The notes beneath the pieces were generated by a model. The model saw only the letters and a list, made by a program, of their open reading frames with translations. It was not told the DNA's origin and did no database searches. Both the position numbers and the translations under genes were made by a program. From the NCBI GenBank assembly GCA_014529385.2, contig CM043944.1, positions 80,010,384 through 80,074,383 of the forward strand: DNA of 64,000 nucleotides, given 5' to 3'. Source of the stretch: Adiantum capillus-veneris. Lineage: Eukaryota > Streptophyta > Polypodiopsida > Polypodiales > Pteridaceae. Below, one piece after another: positions 1 through 12,480 of this stretch; position 1 is the first letter of the stretch; the number at the start of each line of letters is the position of its first letter.

Positions 1-3000
1 CCAATGATAGAATGATGCATATTCCTATCGATTCACGTGCCTAGAGGCACATCAAGACTCAATGGCCAGAGTTTAGGTTGGAGCCTCGACACTGAGGCTT
101 GGGTTAGCAAGTGATGGTGTCAATCCCTTTAACATTAAGTCTACTTCATGGAGCACTTGGCATGTGGTGATTGTCAACTACAATATTCCACCATGGGAGA
201 CAACTAAGAAGGGCAATATACTTGTTTCCTTGCTTGACCAGGGAAGTATAAAGTGGAAAATATTGATGTCTACCTCAAGCCCCTCATCAAGGAGTTGGAG
301 GATTTATGGAGAGGCATCCCTGTTGTAGATGTCTCACTTGCACGGGGCAGAGAGGCCGGATACCTTGCGCAAGGTATTATATCCAAACAACCATCATTTC
401 TTACGCCAAGGTCATAGCAAGCACAAGGCTCCAACAAATGGGAAGACGCCTCTAAAGCTCACGATGGCAAATTGGGCAACTATTTGGGAAGAGCACTACA
501 ATAACAATCCGACTCTGAGTACTTCAACAAAAGGTATGTCAAGGTATTCCATATTTTTAAGGCTTCCATATTGGAAGGACCTAAAAATACAACACCTCTT
601 GGATCCCATGCACATAATCAAGAATGTAGCGCAAACCCTGTGGGACCGCATTATTGGCAAGAGGGACTCATTGGGGGTGAGGGAGGATTTGAGGGTCTTG
701 AAATGTCTCCCCACCTCTGCTACTCCACGCCGTGCCCCAATGTGAATATTGTGCTTCCTAAAGTGCCATGGATGCTAGCCAAAGAAGAATTGAACCAAGT
801 GAATGGTACCATTGCATCGATTTGCACACCAACAGGATACATGAGGTTGCTAAAGGGAGCTTTCACAAAAGTGAAGAAAGGTGGAAGCGTTTAATTGTAT
901 GCATGGAAGTCCCGTGATTGGCACAAGATGCTTCAGGTAATGTCCCTTTCTCTATTCTCTCTATTGTTTGTTTTTTAGGACACATATGATTTGTGTGTAT
1001 GACTTTCTCTCACTTTTCCTTCCTCTATTTTACATTGTAGTTCATTCTGCTAGTGATTATGTGCATATGTCGGGACAAGAAAGTGAGGGATGCTATTTTT
1101 AAACTTGGAGAGATAGTAAGGTGCACCACTCAACTACACTTTTTTATGTACACAATAACCTCAACTAGAACTTAGTGTATTCTTGTGTGTTTTCTTGCAG
1201 ATTCATGAGCTCCAAGTAAATTGAAATAGATGATATCCTTGCTACTCAAACACTTGCAGCAAAAACTGTGTGTTCCATTGAGGGTGCATTTCCTCAATCG
1301 ATTCTTCTTAGTCAAACCCACCTCTTGGATCACGTGGTTGAGAATATTGCTATATAGAGAGTAGTGCATGCACAATGGATGTTCTTTTTAGAGAGGTTTT
1401 TAAAGACTCTCAATGATTTTGTGTGGCTACGGTCTCAACCAAAGGCGTGTATGGCTGAAGGGTGGATCATGCAAGAGGCATTTGTTTACATCTCAGAGTA
1501 TTTGGCACAAGTTGATCCCTCAATGCTTCACATGTGGTCAGATGAGGAGGATGCAAGGATGACTTCACACTTGTCAAGTGGAAAGGAAAAATTATTTAAC
1601 GTGGATATGGATCTATCCCAACATTAGGAAGAGAATGGGATCTAGGAGGGCCTCTTTATTTGGCAGTTTAAGGAAGTCAAACCTTTAGTATTAAGAAAGT
1701 AATTAAAGGACAGCTTTTGAATTCAAACAGGTAAGACGGCTAGTTTATTTGAATTTAAAGTTTCCCCCCAAAACAGAATTTAGAATTTAGCGGGTAAAAC
1801 CATATCATGTAGCATATCCATGGAAAGAGCTCGACGCGTAGATTTCAAATCTATGATCTCCGCTCAAACTGGAGATCATATGTGCGAGTTATGGTAGGCC
1901 AAAAATCATAAAATTGTCTACCTCCTTTTGGGAAAAATTAGTGCATCCTTTGACCACTCTTACACATCTCTTATACAAACACCATTCTTGCACACATAGC
2001 ATACACCTATTCGTCAAAATGTTAATCACCTCCATAAGCTAATGGCAAATAAGAGGCCCTTCTACACCCCATCCTCTTTCTAATGGTAGTCAATAACTTT
2101 GTATTTTCAATTCAAAGGTTATGACCATGTGGGTGGACTTGTGGACAATGGCAGAGGCAAGGCGTTTGCAAGAGAGAGAAGCATGGAAACAAGTACATGG
2201 AGGAAGGAGGGAACCCTCAGTGCCTAGAAACCTTGCATGTTTCCAAATCTCATTAGTGCGGAGTGGATTCATGAGAGAATGATCAAAGTAAAAGCGTGCA
2301 GGAAAAACATCACCGACAAAGAATGGGAGTAATCACGAGGCTACGTACCAAAAATAGAATATTCATATACCTAAATCATATTGTATAGTTTTTTCTTGAT
2401 TTTATCTTTGTAATTAATAAAAGATATTTTCCTACTTTCTAGTGCCTTTCCTTTAACTCTATGTGGTCATATGGTCGTCACTTTTGTACGTGCTACATTG
2501 ACGAGCATAGAACCACCATGGACTGTGGCATCATGGGCAACTTTGACACAGATGGTAATGAAGCAAAGTAATGTGGAACTATTGAAAAAGGTTAATTTTA
2601 GAACCTTTCATACCTTCATGTTCGAGTGCAAGTGGTTTGCAAATGTGTCTGGACGGAATGAGAATGGCCTCTACATGGTGGACTCTAGTGTGCATCACAT
2701 AGGGAGGTATGACAATTTAGTTTTGCCATGCAATTGTGAGCAGGTGAGTGACTACCTTTTTATTCTTATTTGCTTGTAACATTAATTGTAGACATGTAGT
2801 AGTGTTAGTGTGTATACGCGCTTCACCAGGGGCACTTTTCTCCCACTGGGTTTTTCCCCCTGGACATCCGGTGTGAAAGGACACCTTATCTCTTAGGGTT
2901 TCATATAAGCTTTGTAGCTCTGAGTTTGTAGATACACTATTATTCCAATACAGAGAGACAGACTACAGAGATCTCGTACACAAGCTTTGTGTCTTCTCCT

Positions 3001-3351
3001 TCTCCATCTTCTTCCTACTCTGAGTTGCTGTCTTCCTTCTGTTTCCTGTTTCATCATCTTCAACATTAATTATACCAATATTACTCATTTTGATCTTCTC
3101 TTCTATAGGTCATCTATCCAGCAATCCACCAACCAAAACTTTGGTTTGTAATTTCCGTAACACCTCAGGGGAGAACGATTTTTTTCACTAATGAAGTGAA
3201 GACCATCTTCGACCCTCTTCCACCTCATACTTTGGATGAGGGGGAGATAGTGGAGAGGGAGATCAATGATTCAAGTTCGGTGGCCGCAAGTCTTAGCGAG
3301 GATGATTGTCATGATGATGATGATGATGAGATGGAAGCTGATAAACTCTAA
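1..3351 (+). pseudogene. CACTA (En/Spm) Tnp2-type transposase, decayed, 5' end outside window
   Basis: This is a broken reading of a plant CACTA transposase. Translation shows, in order, the Tnp2 core (DGVNPFN at about 110-140, NIPPWE near 185, IDVYLKPLIKELEDLW near 260-310, LPYWKDLK near 567 and LDPMHIIKNV near 600). A DUF4218-like stretch follows (HAQWMFFLERFLKTLNDFV, 1366-1420; MAEGWIMQEAF after it), then a DUF4216-like stretch (ECKWFANVSG near 2630, continuing after a splice at 2743/3109 into VIYPAIHQPK). It ends in an acidic Asp-rich tail with a stop at 3349-3351. In-frame stops occur near 43 and 1351, and the coding sequence changes frame. These domains and their order are the family's usual ones. 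The terminal CACTA repeats were not located, and the 5' end lies before base 1. Confidence 0.82.
2787..3065. mobile_element. Solo LTR (copia-like) inserted in the CACTA intron
   Basis: A 279-bp segment starts TGTAGAC and ends TTCAACA. It is flanked on both sides by TTAAT (2782-2786 and 3066-3070), a 5-bp target-site duplication. The inner text contains a CTGGGTTTTTCC-type stretch often seen in plant copia LTRs. It sits inside the apparent CACTA intron (GT at 2744, AG at 3108). Without it that intron would be about 80 bp. No coding region accompanies it, so it is read as a solo LTR. Confidence 0.6.
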
Positions 3352-5201
3352 GATGATGAAGCCAACACATCCAAAAACGATAATTCTATTTCTCTCTTAA
3401 TTGATTAAGGAGCCATGGGCTTAAAATTGGATGACGCTTCTTGTAGGGATCTTTTGGAAGATGATTCATAAACATTTTGTATACTGTAAGTTATGAAATT
3501 TTTTGGTCGTGTCATCCATTCATCTCTCTTTCCCCCCTATTCCTCTCTCTAATTTTGTGAAGCATGCTAAATTATGTTAATCAAGTGACAATGATTAGTT
3601 TAGCTGTAATCAAGTGTAATCCCACATAGCTAACTATTTTCCATGTTTTCATATCTTTCTTTTTATTATTTTAAAATTTCATACAATGTTCTTTAATTTT
3701 CATTAAGGGGGAGTGTAACACTAGAATTTGAGGGGAAGGGAATGTTTAAACCAAAATTTGAATGTTTAGGTGCTAAATCGGTTTCGAGAATAAACGCAGT
3801 AATTTTCATGGTAATAAAAGAGGCAATTGTTGCGGTAATAAGAACGAAAATAAACGTAGTAATATTTGAAATGGAAAAAAGCTCCCCTCCGCCCCCCCAC
3901 TTCCTCTCTCTTCCCTCTCTAGCTGATTTTGGACCCTCTCTCTACAAAACGCAGTAAAAGACCGCGGTAAACAATTAGAGCTTTTCATAGTGCATCACAA
4001 AGACCGCCATGTCCCACCTCATAAATCCCATGCCAATGTTCCTCGTGCCCAGATCTATGAGGTTGTCCTCCCCTTCCTCTCGGTAGTATTCCTTGGTGAG
4101 CCCTTTGATCACCCTACCCAATCTGAAGCGAAAACTATTGTCTTATTTGAAGGTGTGCTTGAGGAGATCTGCTGACACCCACAAACCTTCTTCATCTTCA
4201 AAATTGATGGAGTATTTTATTATATGTATGTCCATGTAGGATGTAAGCGCTTCAAATGCATCAGCATGCAGTTCAATGATGGTAGCCTTCATATCAATAA
4301 ATACCTGGAACACGGCGCTAAGCTTCTCCATCATGTGTCCTAGGTCATGTGCAAGGATTTGGGCCACAAGGGCTTGATTAGTAGCAGCAGCCAATCTTAT
4401 TGGTGGACTCGCAAGGGAAAATGGAACATGCTTGGAGATGGATAGACCAAGGAAGCAGTGGAGAATAAGAGAGAAGCCCAAAAACAAGAAAGTGACTTTA
4501 AAATGGGCCTTGCAAGTCACTTATAAACGAGACAATTAAAAATAGGAAACTTTTATAAAAAAAGACTCAACAGTGATTAAAGTTCGTACGTTCTCTTCCG
4601 CATAGCAATGAGCAAAACTCAAAATGGTGAGCCTCGAAAGTTCCAGAGAGTGCCACTTGAGGCTCCCATTTTATAAATGTTGATGGAAAAATATATACAC
4701 AAGCCAAACACCATATCCACAGACTTTCCTCATTAGAGACTTCATGTGAAAGCATAGCGTTTGCTACAAACAACACTAGAAATACTTACAATTAGCAGGA
4801 AAGCGCTTGCGATCGGCATCGATGTTTCATAGTTGAGAAGCTTTGTAGACGTGTTGTAGCTTCACTTGCTTGCTTCCATGGTCCGCCTACTTCATCTTCA
4901 ATATATGACCCTTCTAATGATGGGACTTCAGTCCAATGAATCGACTTTGTGGGCTCCCTTTGTGCTTAGCCTCATTGTTAGTCGCATGCCTGATACAAAG
5001 GTTGTGGTTACCCAATGGCCATTGTCGTCTTGCTCAATGATGCAGCAGAATGAGTCTACCCTTGAATGAGTTCTACGACTCATGCTATCCAAGCTTCTTG
5101 CACCATGCAAGCTGAAGATCCCTTACCCCTAAATCTTTGCAAGTTGAAGGTTCCTAAAGCCTAAAGCCTTTTAAGTTGAATCTCTCTAACCCTAAAGCTT
5201 T

Positions 5202-5325
5202 GCAACTGAAGGTTCCTAAACCGTAAGCTTGGGTAGCTGAAGCTACCAAGCTCTACAAGCAGTTGAAGCAACTGAAGGTTCCTAAACCGTAAGCTTGGTA
5301 GCTGAAGCTACCAAGCTCTACAAGA
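5202..5325. repeat. 67-bp tandem duplication
   Basis: The block starting GCAACTGAAGGTTCCTAAAC at 5202 starts again at 5269, with a one-base length difference inside it. Each copy contains the short inverted repeat GTAGCTGAAGCTAC. Confidence 0.85.
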
Positions 5326-5476
5326 TGTATGTGAGCTCCCAAGATGAGAGTGGAGAGTGGGAAATCATGAGAGGAAGACCTCCAAGAAAGGAAAAATGGA
5401 TTGTATTACAAGCTCTCCACAGCCAAAAAGGAGCCAAAACTCAAAACTAGGCTTGGGAGAGAAGGGGAAGGTAGAT

Positions 5477-5478
<2 letters not shown>

Positions 5479-5513
<35 letters not shown>
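5479..5513. repeat. (GA)n microsatellite
   Basis: About 35 bp of uninterrupted GA. Open frames across it read Arg-Glu repeats and are not genes. Confidence 0.95.
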
Positions 5514-5516
<3 letters not shown>

Positions 5517-6664
5517 CCCAGAAAGATACTCTTTCAATACGAGAGAGTGAAAACCAAGATTCTTTGTTCTAGAGAGAGGAGGGTCAGATCTTGTATGTAG
5601 GAAGAGGAGTCAGTGGAGAGAGGAAAAAGTAGACTTGAATGTCAAATTAATGAGATGAGGGGACGTTTTTGGGGCTAGCCCACTTTTTGAGGATGGCCCA
5701 TTTACTCCAGCCACCAATATTTAGAATAAAACATAGACCCAAATATTTTATTTTTGAAGATTCAGCAATTTTTATGACCATTTACAAAAAAGAAGAGCCT
5801 ACACTCAAAGTTTGACCCCTAGAAATTAGGGGCTGACAAACCCAATATTTTTGTCCACATGGCTTCCTCCTATTCCTCCACTACTTAAACACAGTCATTA
5901 GGCTTGGGGCAAATTAAAGGGCCCAAGAAGACCCCAAACAAGTCCTAATGATCTTATGGGGAGGATACCGAAGGAGGGATACTCCAGCAACCTATATCAC
6001 CAAAAGTGTCTCAACATTCAAGAACGCCTTAACTCAAGAAAACCTCACGCAAACGACTCTCTAAAGGCTAAGCAGACTCAAGACTATCCACAATCTCAGA
6101 AAGGGCACTTCGTATCCAAGTCTCATGAGCGATCGGGTAATTGCCAAAAATCAAGTCAAATCGGCTCCATAGACACTAGCCACAACTCAACGTACATGAG
6201 TAATAGTGCACAAACAGGCGCCAAGAACTGTTGCATGCAGTAAAAAAAGTCCCTGCAAGGATATGCTCTCAAAAGAGCTCACAGCAGTACGTATGTGCTG
6301 TCAAAAAATGCATAAATATGATATGCAAAACTCCCACTGAAATTGAGTAGTACTGCAACCTGTACCTATAAACCTGTGAAACCTGTAAAAAAACTCCACT
6401 TGTAATGTTGATGCAGAACGCTACGCCTCAACCGAAAAGTGATCTATGGTTGGATCTCCAACGCTAATTCCGCATGTAATGCTGAGTTCGAATCTACACC
6501 TCCGAGCAATGTACTCAGGAAATCTCGTCTCTTGAGAGACCGCTATAACAGAGAGTAGCTGCTCTCCGTGTTCCACTAATCGAGAAAATGTATATCTCAC
6601 GGTGGGAATCGTGGACTCAGGAAATATCCATAGGTGTATGCATCAACAATCCACAAAAGACATA

Positions 6665-6833
6665 TGTAAGGACATGGGTCCTACGGGCAAGGCCACCGGC
6701 ACGACCGAATAGTGTGTACGCTAGGGGGAGGCTATAAGATAGCACGGTTGGGTGGAGACTAATACACGCATTACCACGGAGACTAATACACGGTTGGGTG
6801 GAGACTAATACATGCATTACCACCACCCTATCA
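6665..6833 (+). repeat. E1 5' LTR
   Basis: It runs TGTAAGGACATGG to ACCCTATCA, about 169 bp. It matches the 3' LTR but carries an extra copy of a segment of about 46 bp containing GGAGACTAATACA. A TATA-like GGCTATAAGATAGC is present in both LTRs. Confidence 0.85.
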
Positions 6834-6834
6834 C

Positions 6835-6846
6835 TGGTATCCGAGC
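6835..6846 (+). promoter_or_regulatory. E1 primer binding site, tRNA-iMet type
   Basis: TGGTATCCGAGC starts two bases after the LTR end. It differs by one base from the standard plant initiator-methionine primer site TGGTATCAGAGC. Confidence 0.8.
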
Positions 6847-7446
6847 TATTTTTTAGGGGAAAGGGAAAAGTGGGTTACATGTGCATGCAATGCGCTGCCT
6901 CTCTCCCACGTTTCGTAGACAACGGCGCCTCCGATGTAAAAAAGGAAGGCACATATTCCCGAGTGCAGTGTGCATAGACAGCGAGCCACAACCGTATGCG
7001 GCCGCCCTCCACAGTGGGCGACTAAGGCGGACGACCAAGGCAAACTCGACTGCATCGAGGCTCTGAAGGCTTCCGTTGGCTACGCGTAGGAAGGCCCGCT
7101 TAACCCTTGCATGAAGGAGGGTTGAACCCACCCCCTGAGGGTAAGAGGCCAAAACTTTACCATCAAGCTATTGACCCTTGTTGTGTATAACAAGCAAAGA
7201 TAGCATACTTGTGTTGAAAAGAAAACAAGAAGGAAAGGGAAAGCTTCAAACTTCAAAGAAGTAACTTCGCCCTTCCTTTTCACTTCGTGGAGGAAGGCAA
7301 GTTTTCCTCCAAAAATTCCTTTTTCCTCAAGGAGGTAGCTTCAAAGTGAACAAAAGCCTTCACAAAAATGACAAGTTTTTGTAAAGAATCAACAAAGGTG
7401 TTTTAGATGTCTTTCGGACCAACATAACAAGAAAGATTGTTCTCTT
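6847..7446. other. E1 leader region without recognisable gag
   Basis: This is the place where gag should be encoded. No Retrotrans_gag-like frame or CCHC knuckle is visible on the plus strand, and the frames present are short. The sequence is partly GC-rich (6890-7110) and may be a replacement or a deletion scar. Confidence 0.5.
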
Positions 7447-10400
7447 TTGCAAGGGAAAGAAAAGGCCATGCACACGGTGCAACCCCTCACATTAGATTCA
7501 TCTCCTAAATATTGTGTTGTAGAGGTTCTTCATATGGAAGAAAAGCACAAGTGTTCTGTGACTGCTTCAATGTGGAAACCCACCTTTGGCCCCCATGATT
7601 TGATTCCCATGCATGACACTATTAACGGACAAGGTGTTCATATTTTAATGGATGATGGTGCAACTCATAACTTCTTGAACTATAAGCTAGTTAAGAAATT
7701 GAAGCTTACATAGACTCCCTACTCCCACAAGTATGTGGTGGAGCAGATATCTGGCAATGATAAAGAAGTATGGGGCACGCTAGTTCAAGGGGTTGAGCTT
7801 ATTGTTCAAGATCATACGATGACCCTTGACTTTCAAGCTATGAACATGGGCCGTGATGATGTAATTTTAGGATGGGAGTAGCTGCATGGTTTAGGAAACA
7901 CATTGCACTTGACATTAGTTATGAACACAACTCCTTATCCTTTATGGCCAATGATAAACATGTGCTTTTTCTTGATGACAAAAATATACCATCTGCACCT
8001 CTTATATGTACAGCCGAGCTTTCTATTTTGCAGAAACGAGATTTAATAGATGGTCTTTTTGTGGTACTACTTGTCTCCAAGTCTTGTGAATTCTCAAGAT
8101 CAAAGTGCGGTGAATTCTAGTAATGGAATGCAAAGTGCAATGAATTCTATGATAACCAAAGTGTTAACAAATCTAACGAGCAAAGTGCTCTCAATTTTAA
8201 TTCTATAGAGCAACATGCAACTGTTGTAAAACAAACATTACAGGAATTACAAGATTCTCCATCCCAGCATAACTCTAATTTACTTTCTCCTTTTTCACGG
8301 CAAAAGTTGACTCACTTACTCACGAATTATAGTGATCTGTTCTCAAGTGATTTACCACCGGGTTTACCTCCTACACGTGATGTGCAGCATGGCATAGATG
8401 TCTTGCCAGGCACTAAACCGGTGAGTAAACCACCTTATCGTATGAGTGCTAAAGAAGCCAAGGAGGTTGAGAGTCATTTGACTGACTACCTTGCCCATGG
8501 TTTCATTAGACCTAGCACTTCGCCTTGGGCATCACCAATTCTATTGGTAAAAAAGAAAGATGGTACTATGTGCATGTGCGTAGATTATCGTGGATTAAAT
8601 GCCATAACCATCAAGAACAAGTACCCTCTGCCAAGAGTGGATGATTTTTTTGATCAACTCCATGGGGCAAGATACTATACAAAGATAGATTTTTGTTCAG
8701 GATACCACCAGGTGCGTATCCTTTTGCAAAATATCTCTAACACTACCTTTAGAACACGGTTTCGGCATTTTGAATTTTTGGTTATGCCTTTTGGTTTAAC
8801 CAATGCTCCAGCTACATTTATGACACTCATGGATAGTGTCTTACGTCCCTATCTTGGAAAATTTGTTGTGGTCTTCCTTGATGACATTCTCATTTATAGT
8901 AAGACTGAAGATGAACACATAGAACACTTACGATTAGTGTTCAAACAACTACGAGCTCATGCACTCTATACTAAGCAAGCAAGTGCGATTTCTTTAAAAC
9001 AGAGATACATTACCTTGGTCATGTGATCTCTTATTCTGGCATCAAATGGACACTGACAAGGTCGTTGTCATTCTTCGATGGCCACACCCCAACACGGTTG
9101 AGGAGCTTCAAATATTTTTAAGCATGGCTCGATTTTATCGACAATATATCCATGATTATGCCAAAATCGATGTTCTTATGACGGATCAGCTTAAAGCAAA
9201 AGGTAAGACCTTTTCTTGGGAAGAAGCCCAAAAACGCAGTTTTGGACAGCTCAAGGAGCTATAGCCACAGCTCCCATCCTAGCAATCGTTGACCCAATTA
9301 CGCCATTTGTGGTAGAGACTGATGCTAGTGATAAATCAATTGGTGCGGTACTTCTCCAGGAGGGAAGACCTATAGCCTTTGAAAGTAAAAAGTTAGATAG
9401 AGCTCAACAAAATTATTATGTCTATGAGAGAGAGCTCTACGCTATAATTCACGCTTTACGAAAGTGGAGACACTATTTATATGGTGCCGAGTTTGAAGTA
9501 GTTTTTGACCATGAGAGTATCAAATGGTTTACTACTCAAACGGACTTGAAGGGCCATAAAGCTAGATGGGTAGAAATCTTTCAAGATTATGATTGTAAGC
9601 TACGATATCACAAGGGGCGATATAATGTAGTAGCGGATGCACTAACTTTCGGATGCCTCAGATTAATTCACTTGCTTTCATGAAAATAAAGAGTGGATTT
9701 TTGGAGTCATTACGTGGCAAGTGTGCACAAGATCAATCATATGCTAAAGTGTGGAGTGCAGTTTTAAAAAGGGATCCCTCACACTCACATGTCTTTGTAC
9801 AGCCAAATCAACATGTCTTCGCACGTATAAATAAAAACTCCAACACACAGAGCTCCACCCCTACTTAGGAAGAGCTTAAGCGATGGGATAATTTTTCCAT
9901 TGATAATGGCTACCTACTCCACAAAGATAGAGTATGTGTACCAAAGGACTGACACTATGCGCCAAATCTTATTTGAGTGTCACGATAGTCAAAGTGCTGG
10001 TCATCTAGGTATTCGTAAGACGTATGCCTTAGTTCGACGGCAATTTTATTGGTCGAGCTTACATCATGATGTTCAAGAGTACATACTAAACTGCCAATAG
10101 TGCCAAGTTAATAAGACAGAGCATCTCAAGGTAGGTGGCTTTTTTACATCCTTTAGAGATTTCTTAAGGAAAGTGGGAGAGTATCTCTATGGATTTTGTA
10201 GGACTACCTACTACAAATCGTGGCCATGATGCCATATGGGTAATTGTCGACCAGGTCGATTCATTCCCACTAAGACTACGGTTAAGACACCGAAATTAGC
10301 ACGGCTATTTGTAGAGCATATATACAAACTCTACGGTCTTCCAGCTAGTATCATTAGTGACAGAGATCTAAAGTTCGATAATCACTTTTGGAGAGCTGTG

Positions 10401-11252
10401 TTCCAAAAGTTGGAAACTAAACTTAATTCAAGTATGGCTGATTATCCAGAAACTGATGGTCAAACAGAAAGAGTTAATCAAGTGCTAGAGGATATGCTAC
10501 GAGTGTACGTTAGCAAGAAGCAAAGCAAGTGGGATGACTACTTACCTATATTGGAATTTGCTTATAATAGTTCAAAGCATGTGACTACAGGGTTTAGTCC
10601 GTTTATGCTTTTGTATGGATTTCAACCTAGATCACCCGTTACGGTGGGGTTGGCTAAGGAGAAGATACAACAAGCGAAGGATTTTCTCCAAGACCATTTT
10701 GACATGGTTCGAGCTGCTCGCCAGAATGTTAAGCAAGCTCAAGATCTATATAAGAAGTACGCAGTTGAGCATCGTCGTCTTGCTACTTTCGAAGAAGGAG
10801 ACAAGGTTTTCCTCAGAGTTTCGAAGCATTCACAAAGTCTGAAGACTGAAAAAGTTGCTAAACTTTCACTACGCTATTGTGGACCGTTTACCATTCTCAA
10901 ATGTATAGGTCAAGTGGCCTATAAGTTAGCTCTTCCAGAGCACTCACGAGTTCATCCTGTTTTTCATGTTAGCCATTTACAAAAACAGCTAGGACAGAAT
11001 GATAATTTCATTGACATAGGTGTGCTAGTTGACCTTATCGAACCGCCAAACATTCCTCATGAGCCCGAAAACATTTTGGATTCTCATGAGCTTCGCACCA
11101 GAAATCATGTCAGACGACAGGTGTTGGTAAAATGGCAAGATAGACCTGAAGAAGGTTCTACATGGAAGAATGTCTCCACACTTAAGAAACGTTTTCCTAC
11201 ATTCATTTTCGAGGAAAAAAACGATTCTCCAGAGGGGGGGGGGGTAATGTAA
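7447..11252 (+). pseudogene. E1 pol: protease, RT, RNase H, integrase, chromodomain
   Basis: The protease shows ILMDDGATHNFL at 7646-7681, the retropepsin D-x-G-A form. Reverse transcriptase (8307-9026) has [38 protein letters not shown] and the catalytic FLDDILIYS. RNase H (about 9280-9640) has PFVVETDASDKSIGA and YERELYAII. Integrase (9950-10700) has the H-H-C-C finger with a stop between the two cysteines, SMDFVGLP in a shifted frame, ISDRD and TDGQTERVNQ. The last part (11040-11230) has VLVKWQDRPEEGSTW, a chromodomain-like ending. Stops or frame changes occur near 7710, 8117, 9024, 9262, 9681, 9866 and 10098. Protein from this copy is not expected. Confidence 0.87.
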
Positions 11253-11370
11253 GGATATGGGTCCTACGGGCAAAGCCATCGGCACGGCCGGACAGTGTGT
11301 ACGCTAGGGGGAGGCTATAAGATAGCACGATTGGGTGGAGACTAGCACACGCAGTACCACTGTCCTTTCA
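11248..11370 (+). repeat. E1 3' LTR
   Basis: 123 bp from TGTAAGGATATGG to GTCCTTTCA, followed by the target duplication ACATA. It is preceded by a run of ten Gs within AGAGGGGGG..., the polypurine tract at about 11231-11244. Confidence 0.85.
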
Positions 11371-11375
11371 ACATA

Positions 11376-11609
11376 CATCCTATCTCTGTCTGTATCTGAG
11401 AGTGATGTCGATGCCAAAAAACGATGTCGGAGATGTCGAAGCTAGAGATGATGATGCCGAAGAGGATGGTGTTGATGTCAAAAAATTGAATACACACACA
11501 CATTGTGTGTGTCGATGTCAAAGTCGAAGAAGCCGGAGTCGAAATCAGAGAAGCTGGAGATGATGTCGGAGAAGAAGCCGGGGATTCACACACGCTATGT
11601 GTGTTTGAT

Positions 11610-11688
<79 letters not shown>

Positions 11689-12102
11689 GTAGCACTAGGT
11701 TCCCCTTCTCCTTGCTCTCTGTCTTGCTGTAGAGCTCCAAAAAATTTACCAACATTTTTTGCTTTTCTTTCTATAGCAATGTTATGAGCATTAAAAAATT
11801 ACAACGCTATGGTTGTTGCAGCTCACTCTATCTTCTGCCAGAGTTAATTTCAATGCTAGTTGTCAATCAGTTTTGCTGCTACGCTTTAGAGACCCTTAGC
11901 TCATGCGTTAAAAAATTAACGATTTGCCTCTTTCTTTTCGTGTTGAGCTTCCGTCTCATTGTCGATGGCCTACACAATCAACTAATGTGCTTTTACTATA
12001 CTGTGTTCCCAGTGCTATTCACTCTCTGCTAATCAACCAAGTCCTGCTAAAGTTCACAAAGTCTCAGTGCATGCACCGAGAGCAGGTCGAGGAGGCGCCG
12101 AA
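11376..12102. other. Flank of E1 with GATGTC-rich stretch; no gene seen
   Basis: The first 220 bp are rich in short GATGTCG/GAAGCCGGAG units and a CACACA/TGTGTG pair. A long CT microsatellite follows, then AT-richer sequence. Frames over this stretch are low in complexity and have no family signature. Confidence 0.4.
11612..11684. repeat. (CT)n microsatellite
   Basis: 73 bp of CT repeats. The Ser-Leu and Arg-Glu frames across it are artefacts. Confidence 0.97.
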
Positions 12103-12114
12103 GCTCTAATACCA
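12103..12114 (-). promoter_or_regulatory. Primer binding site, tRNA-iMet type, minus strand
   Basis: The minus strand reads TGGTATTAGAGC, one base from the standard initiator-methionine primer site. It places an LTR immediately to its right and the element interior to its left. Confidence 0.55.
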
Positions 12115-12116
12115 CT

Positions 12117-12480
12117 TGAAAAGTGCACGGACTGTGCGAGTGCGGGAGTGTGTATGTGCAGATATACAGGAAAATCACACGTCGGCTTCGTGGATCTCAG
12201 AGTGTGGATACCACCACACAGCTCCTTATTGCTTTTTTGTATTAAGAATAAGGTGAAACAAATGATGGGTGGGCGCCCGGCCATTCAATTGGCGCAAAAC
12301 CCAACACCTAGTTGCTTACAATTCTCTAGGGGAGGAACTTCTCGCCTACACCCTTGTTGTCCACCATCTCAAAGGGAGGGATTTTTGGCCTACACTCTAG
12401 TGCCACCACTCTCTAGGGGAGGCACTCTTTTGTACGCCTATTTAGATGGAACACTTAGACCCCACTAGAAGGTATCTTTG
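12117..12480 (-). mobile_element. LTR of a minus-strand LTR element; right end approximate
   Basis: The segment starts at TGAAAAGTGC next to the minus-strand primer site. It contains three related blocks of the form CTCTAGGGGAGG...CC(T/A)ACAC (12331, 12368, 12412). No matching second LTR or coding region was found, so this is a 5' LTR remnant at best. The right limit is a guess. Confidence 0.4.

Larger units (their letters stand above)
3352..6659. other. Unassigned repeat-like region; possible LTR start at 3717
   Basis: I recognise no gene here. At 3706-3716 a purine run (AAGGGGGAG) is followed by TGTAACACTAG, the usual look of a polypurine tract and LTR start in plant gypsy elements, but no partner LTR was found. 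Open frames at 3990-4175 (+), 4143-4520 (-) and 5956-6243 (+) are short, show no family signature and may be chance. The stretch also holds a 67-bp tandem duplication and a GA microsatellite, listed separately. Confidence 0.4.
6665..11370 (+). mobile_element. Complete Ty3/gypsy chromovirus-type element E1, short LTRs, no gag
   Basis: This is a 4.7-kb element bounded by direct LTRs that begin TGTAAGG. It is flanked by the 5-bp duplication ACATA (6660-6664 and 11371-11375). A primer binding site follows the 5' LTR and a G-rich polypurine tract precedes the 3' LTR. Order inside is protease, reverse transcriptase, RNase H, integrase and chromodomain-like end, the Ty3/gypsy order. About 600 bp between the primer site and protease contain no recognisable gag. 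The pol frame is broken in several places, so the element is dead in itself. Confidence 0.88.

Noticed and set aside
3717-3730. CACTA-type terminal repeat at CACTAGAATTTG
   Set aside because: It sits after a polypurine run and reads better as an LTR start. No TAGTG partner was found for the transposase at 1-3351.
4143-4520. 125-codon minus frame with hydrophobic N-terminus
   Set aside because: No family signature or codon pattern seen; it overlaps a plus frame and probable repeat sequence. Kept only in the region description.
11342-11787. Frames with Arg-Glu or Ser-Leu repeats
   Set aside because: They are produced by the CT microsatellite at 11612-11684.
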